Source: Bacillota bacterium
GTDB taxonomy: Bacteria > Bacillota > Clostridia > Lachnospirales > Lachnospiraceae
Assembly (NCBI GenBank): GCA_023424995.1
Contig: JAFADH010000169.1
Coordinates: 1-16,133, forward strand
Length of the DNA stretch: 16,133 bases
Direction of reading: 5' to 3'
The notes below the pieces were generated by a model. The model searched no databases, was not told where the DNA came from, and worked only from the letters and a program-made list of their open reading frames with translations. Positions 14,639 through 16,133 of this stretch are shown here, piece after piece. Within the stretch, counting starts at the first letter, position 1; each line of letters opens with the position of its first letter. Position numbers and translations under genes: made by a program.

Positions 14639-14667
14639 TTGCAATCGGTTTCGTAGGGAAATATAAT
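14639..14667 (+). promoter_or_regulatory. Sigma-A promoter of pfkA
   Basis: TTGCAA (14639-14644), a 17-nt spacer and a perfect TATAAT (14662-14667). Transcription should begin near 14674, leaving a leader of about 46 nt that contains the short palindrome ATACCG/CGGTAT (14685-14701). pfkA can therefore be expressed without dnaE. Confidence 0.65.
14640..14653. promoter_or_regulatory. Weak cre-like (CcpA) site over the pfkA promoter
   Basis: TGCAATCGGTTTCG fits the catabolite-responsive consensus TGWAANCGNTNWCA at 9 of 11 informative positions; the third and last bases differ. It overlaps the -35 and spacer, where binding would block polymerase. The presence of hprK and a Crh-like gene in this window makes it worth noting, but chance matches of this quality are common. 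Confidence 0.22.
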
Positions 14668-14719
14668 TTTTGGAATGTAATTAGATACCGGTATACGGTA
14701 TTGTTGGAGGTTATTTATA

Positions 14720-15697
14720 ATGGGAAGTAATGTTAAGACAATCGGTGTATTAACCAGCGGCGGGGATGCACCGGGTATGAATGCTGCAATCAGAGCTGTT
14801 GTCAGAACGGGATTGGCAGCGGGCCTTAAAGTAAAAGGTATCATGAGAGGCTATCAGGGTCTGTTGGAGGAGGATATCATAGATATGGATTCCAGAACCG
14901 TATCGGATATTATCCAGCGGGGCGGTACGGTGCTTTATACTGCAAGATGCCTTGATATGTTAAAGCCTGAGGTACAGGACAGAGCTGCTGAGATCTGCAG
15001 GAAGCATGAGATCGACGGCCTGGTGGTAATCGGTGGGGACGGATCCTTCCGCGGAGCCCAGACGTTAGCGAGAAGGGGTATTAATGCGGTGGGTGTTCCG
15101 GGAACCATAGATCTTGACATTACTTGTACGGACTATACCATCGGCTTCGATACTGCCGTGAATACGGCGATGGAAACCGTGGACAGGGTACGGGATACCT
15201 CCACCTCCCATGAAAGATGCAGCATCATCGAGGTTATGGGAAGACATGCCGGATATATTGCCCTATGGTGCGGTATTGCAACCGGTTCGGAAGAGATTCT
15301 GATCTCTGAACGCTATGATTATGATGAGCAGAGAATCATCAATACGATTATTGATAAACGCAAGCTTGGCAAGAAGCATTATATTATTGTAAATGCGGAG
15401 GGTGTCGGGGATTCGGGCGGCATGGCAAAGAGAATTGAAGCTGCTACCGGCATGGAGACCAGAGCCACTATCATCGGTCATGCACAGCGCGGCGGAAGCC
15501 CTACCACCAGAGACCGTGTCTATGCTTCCGTGATGGGGGCAAAGGCGGTGGATCTTCTGATTGAAGGGAAGACGAAGAGGATTGTGGCATATAAGGACGG
15601 GCAGTTTGTTGATTTTGATATTGAAGAAGGACTGGCTAAGACGAAGGATATTGATCAGTATATGTATGAGCTGTCTATAAGGCTTTCCAGGAGATAG
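14720..15697 (+). CDS. pfkA: ATP-dependent 6-phosphofructokinase
   Basis: 325 aa, standard for the bacterial group. Converts fructose-6-phosphate to fructose-1,6-bisphosphate, the committed step of glycolysis. Seen: the ATP loop GVLTSGGDAPGMNAAIR (9-25), GGDGS (105-109), and VPGTIDLDI (126-134) with the catalytic base Asp131 and Asp133. The F6P-binding SHERCSIIEVMGRHAGY is at 163-179 and AQRGGSPTTRDRV at 255-267. Gly108 in GGDGS and Gly128 in PGTID are the residues typical of ATP-using rather than pyrophosphate-using enzymes. The commonly invariant Asn in TIDND is Leu132 here. GGAGG (14706-14710) is 9 nt before the ATG. It lies 97 nt after dnaE with its own promoter. Its product fructose-1,6-bisphosphate is the known activator of HprK kinase activity in Bacillus, linking it to hprK. 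No simple terminator follows; the large inverted repeat at 15739 may serve. Confidence 0.96.
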   Translation: MGSNVKTIGVLTSGGDAPGMNAAIRAVVRTGLAAGLKVKGIMRGYQGLLEEDIIDMDSRTVSDIIQRGGTVLYTARCLDMLKPEVQDRAAEICRKHEIDGLVVIGGDGSFRGAQTLARRGINAVGVPGTIDLDITCTDYTIGFDTAVNTAMETVDRVRDTSTSHERCSIIEVMGRHAGYIALWCGIATGSEEILISERYDYDEQRIINTIIDKRKLGKKHYIIVNAEGVGDSGGMAKRIEAATGMETRATIIGHAQRGGSPTTRDRVYASVMGAKAVDLLIEGKTKRIVAYKDGQFVDFDIEEGLAKTKDIDQYMYELSIRLSRR

Positions 15698-15738
15698 AGG
15701 CAGCTGGAGTAATTTATATAAGGTAGTAACAAAGGGAC

Positions 15739-16020
15739 GGGAGCAGGTGCGGCAGCTGGGGTATCCGGTTTGGAAACGTTGTCTGCAATCTATGGTACTA
15801 AACGAAGAGGAAGCCAGAAAGAATAATGGGATATAAGTAACAGCATCCGGCGGGTCGTTGCATATGTGCATCCGTGCACAATGCAACTCGATTCGACATC
15901 CGTGTCGAATTGCCCCTGGGTTACGCACATTATTCTTCCTGGCTTTCTCTTCGTTAAGTACCATCACGATTTTGACAAAATGTTTCCAAACCGGATACCC
16001 CAGCTGCCGCACCTGCTCCC
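15739..16020. repeat. Large inverted repeat, ~90-nt arms, after pfkA
   Basis: The left arm 15739-15828 (90 nt) and right arm 15928-16020 (93 nt) are near-perfect reverse complements. The outer ~37 nt (GGGAGCAGGTGCGGCAGCTG onwards to GGAAAC) are identical. A variable patch of 15 versus 18 nt follows, then ATGGTACT(A/T)AACGAAGAG(G/A)AAGCCAG(A/G)AAGAATAATG. The 99-nt middle is itself structured, and GTAAC (15837-15841)/GTTAC (15920-15924) extends the pairing. No target-site duplication or transposase is seen. It makes up most of the 436-nt stretch 15698-16133 that has no gene. Any transcript leaving pfkA would fold into a long branched hairpin. Confidence 0.92.
15857..15910. repeat. Two TCCG-loop hairpins at the apex of the large inverted repeat
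   Basis: Hairpin one: GTTGCA + TGTGCA (15857-15870), loop TCCG, returning TGCACA + TGCAAC (15875-15887) with a small internal loop. Hairpin two: ATTCGACA (15891-15898), loop TCCG, TGTCGAAT (15903-15910), perfect 8 bp and extendable by two pairs. Both have the same loop sequence. Confidence 0.8.
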
Positions 16021-16133
16021 TGAGCTTGGCTGGCTGTACTTAAAAGCATTATGGCGAAGCCTAAGTTTTTCATTTTGATAAAAATGTGGTTGGCTTATTT
16101 GCCGCATATATTTATGGATGCAGTTCATGATAC
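16021..16133. other. Window end, no gene seen
   Basis: 113 nt after the inverted repeat. A small AT-rich stem CATTTT/AAAATG (16071-16076 with 16081-16086) lies inside AAGCC/GGCTT (16057-16061, 16092-16096). No convincing start codon with a ribosome site or promoter is visible; this is probably the upstream region of the next gene. Confidence 0.4.

Noticed and set aside
15263..16012. 249-aa open frame on the - strand across the inverted repeat and into pfkA
   Set aside because: It starts at a GTG inside the repeat arm and then runs antisense through pfkA. Only the arm part looks peptide-like; the rest is shadow sequence.
15739..16020. The large inverted repeat as a typical insertion sequence or MITE
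   Set aside because: There is no transposase frame and no short target duplication at the edges (flanks AAAGGGAC and TGAGCTTG differ), and the arms are far longer than usual terminal repeats. A mobile origin is left open only as a hypothesis.
1..16133. tRNA or rRNA genes
   Set aside because: No cloverleaf with TTCRANNC-type T loop and CCA end, and no conserved rRNA segments, were seen on either strand by eye.

Overview
The window looks like chromosomal DNA of a Firmicute in class Clostridia, most likely a Lachnospiraceae relative. The evidence is the gene content and order (uvrC, hprK, ROK glucokinase, murB, rapZ, whiA, HPr-like gene, dnaE, pfkA), strong AGGAGG-type ribosome binding sites, heavy use of AGG/AGA arginine codons and moderate GC. 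All recognised genes are on the + strand. This assignment rests on motifs and synteny read by eye; no database search was run.

Layout. (1) 1-1373: the tail of an unidentified gene overlaps a GH88 unsaturated glycuronyl hydrolase, followed by a good terminator; this is the end of an accessory polysaccharide-degradation operon. (2) 1374-1742: a non-coding region with two diverged ~98 nt repeat units, each bounded by GATATAAT. (3) 1743-6686: uvrC (DNA repair), hprK (HPr kinase/phosphorylase), a glucokinase and murB (peptidoglycan precursor). (4) 6687-6963: a hairpin-rich spacer with a degenerate tandem repeat. (5) 6964-9012: rapZ, whiA and a Crh-like HPr paralogue, tightly packed (2 nt gap, then 11 nt overlap). 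(6) 9013-11133: two structured intergenic regions flank a membrane-anchored polysaccharide-deacetylase-like protein. (7) 11134-15697: dnaE and pfkA, the latter with its own promoter. (8) 15698-16133: a striking ~282 nt inverted repeat with ~90 nt arms and a branched apex.

Functionally, the core joins carbon-flux sensing and glycolysis (HprK, a Crh-like protein with Ser46 but Glu at position 15, glucokinase, Pfk) to envelope and growth control (MurB, RapZ, WhiA, the deacetylase-like protein) and DNA metabolism (UvrC, DnaE). HprK and the Crh-like protein are plausibly enzyme and substrate, and a weak cre-like site overlaps the pfkA promoter.

The least explained material is non-coding: the paired units before uvrC, the hairpin cluster before rapZ, a related pair of foldbacks before the deacetylase-like gene and before dnaE, and the large inverted repeat after pfkA. 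Several annotated starts differ from the longest open frame: uvrC at 1743, hprK at 3747, murB at a TTG (5769), rapZ at a GTG (6964) and the deacetylase-like gene at 9426.
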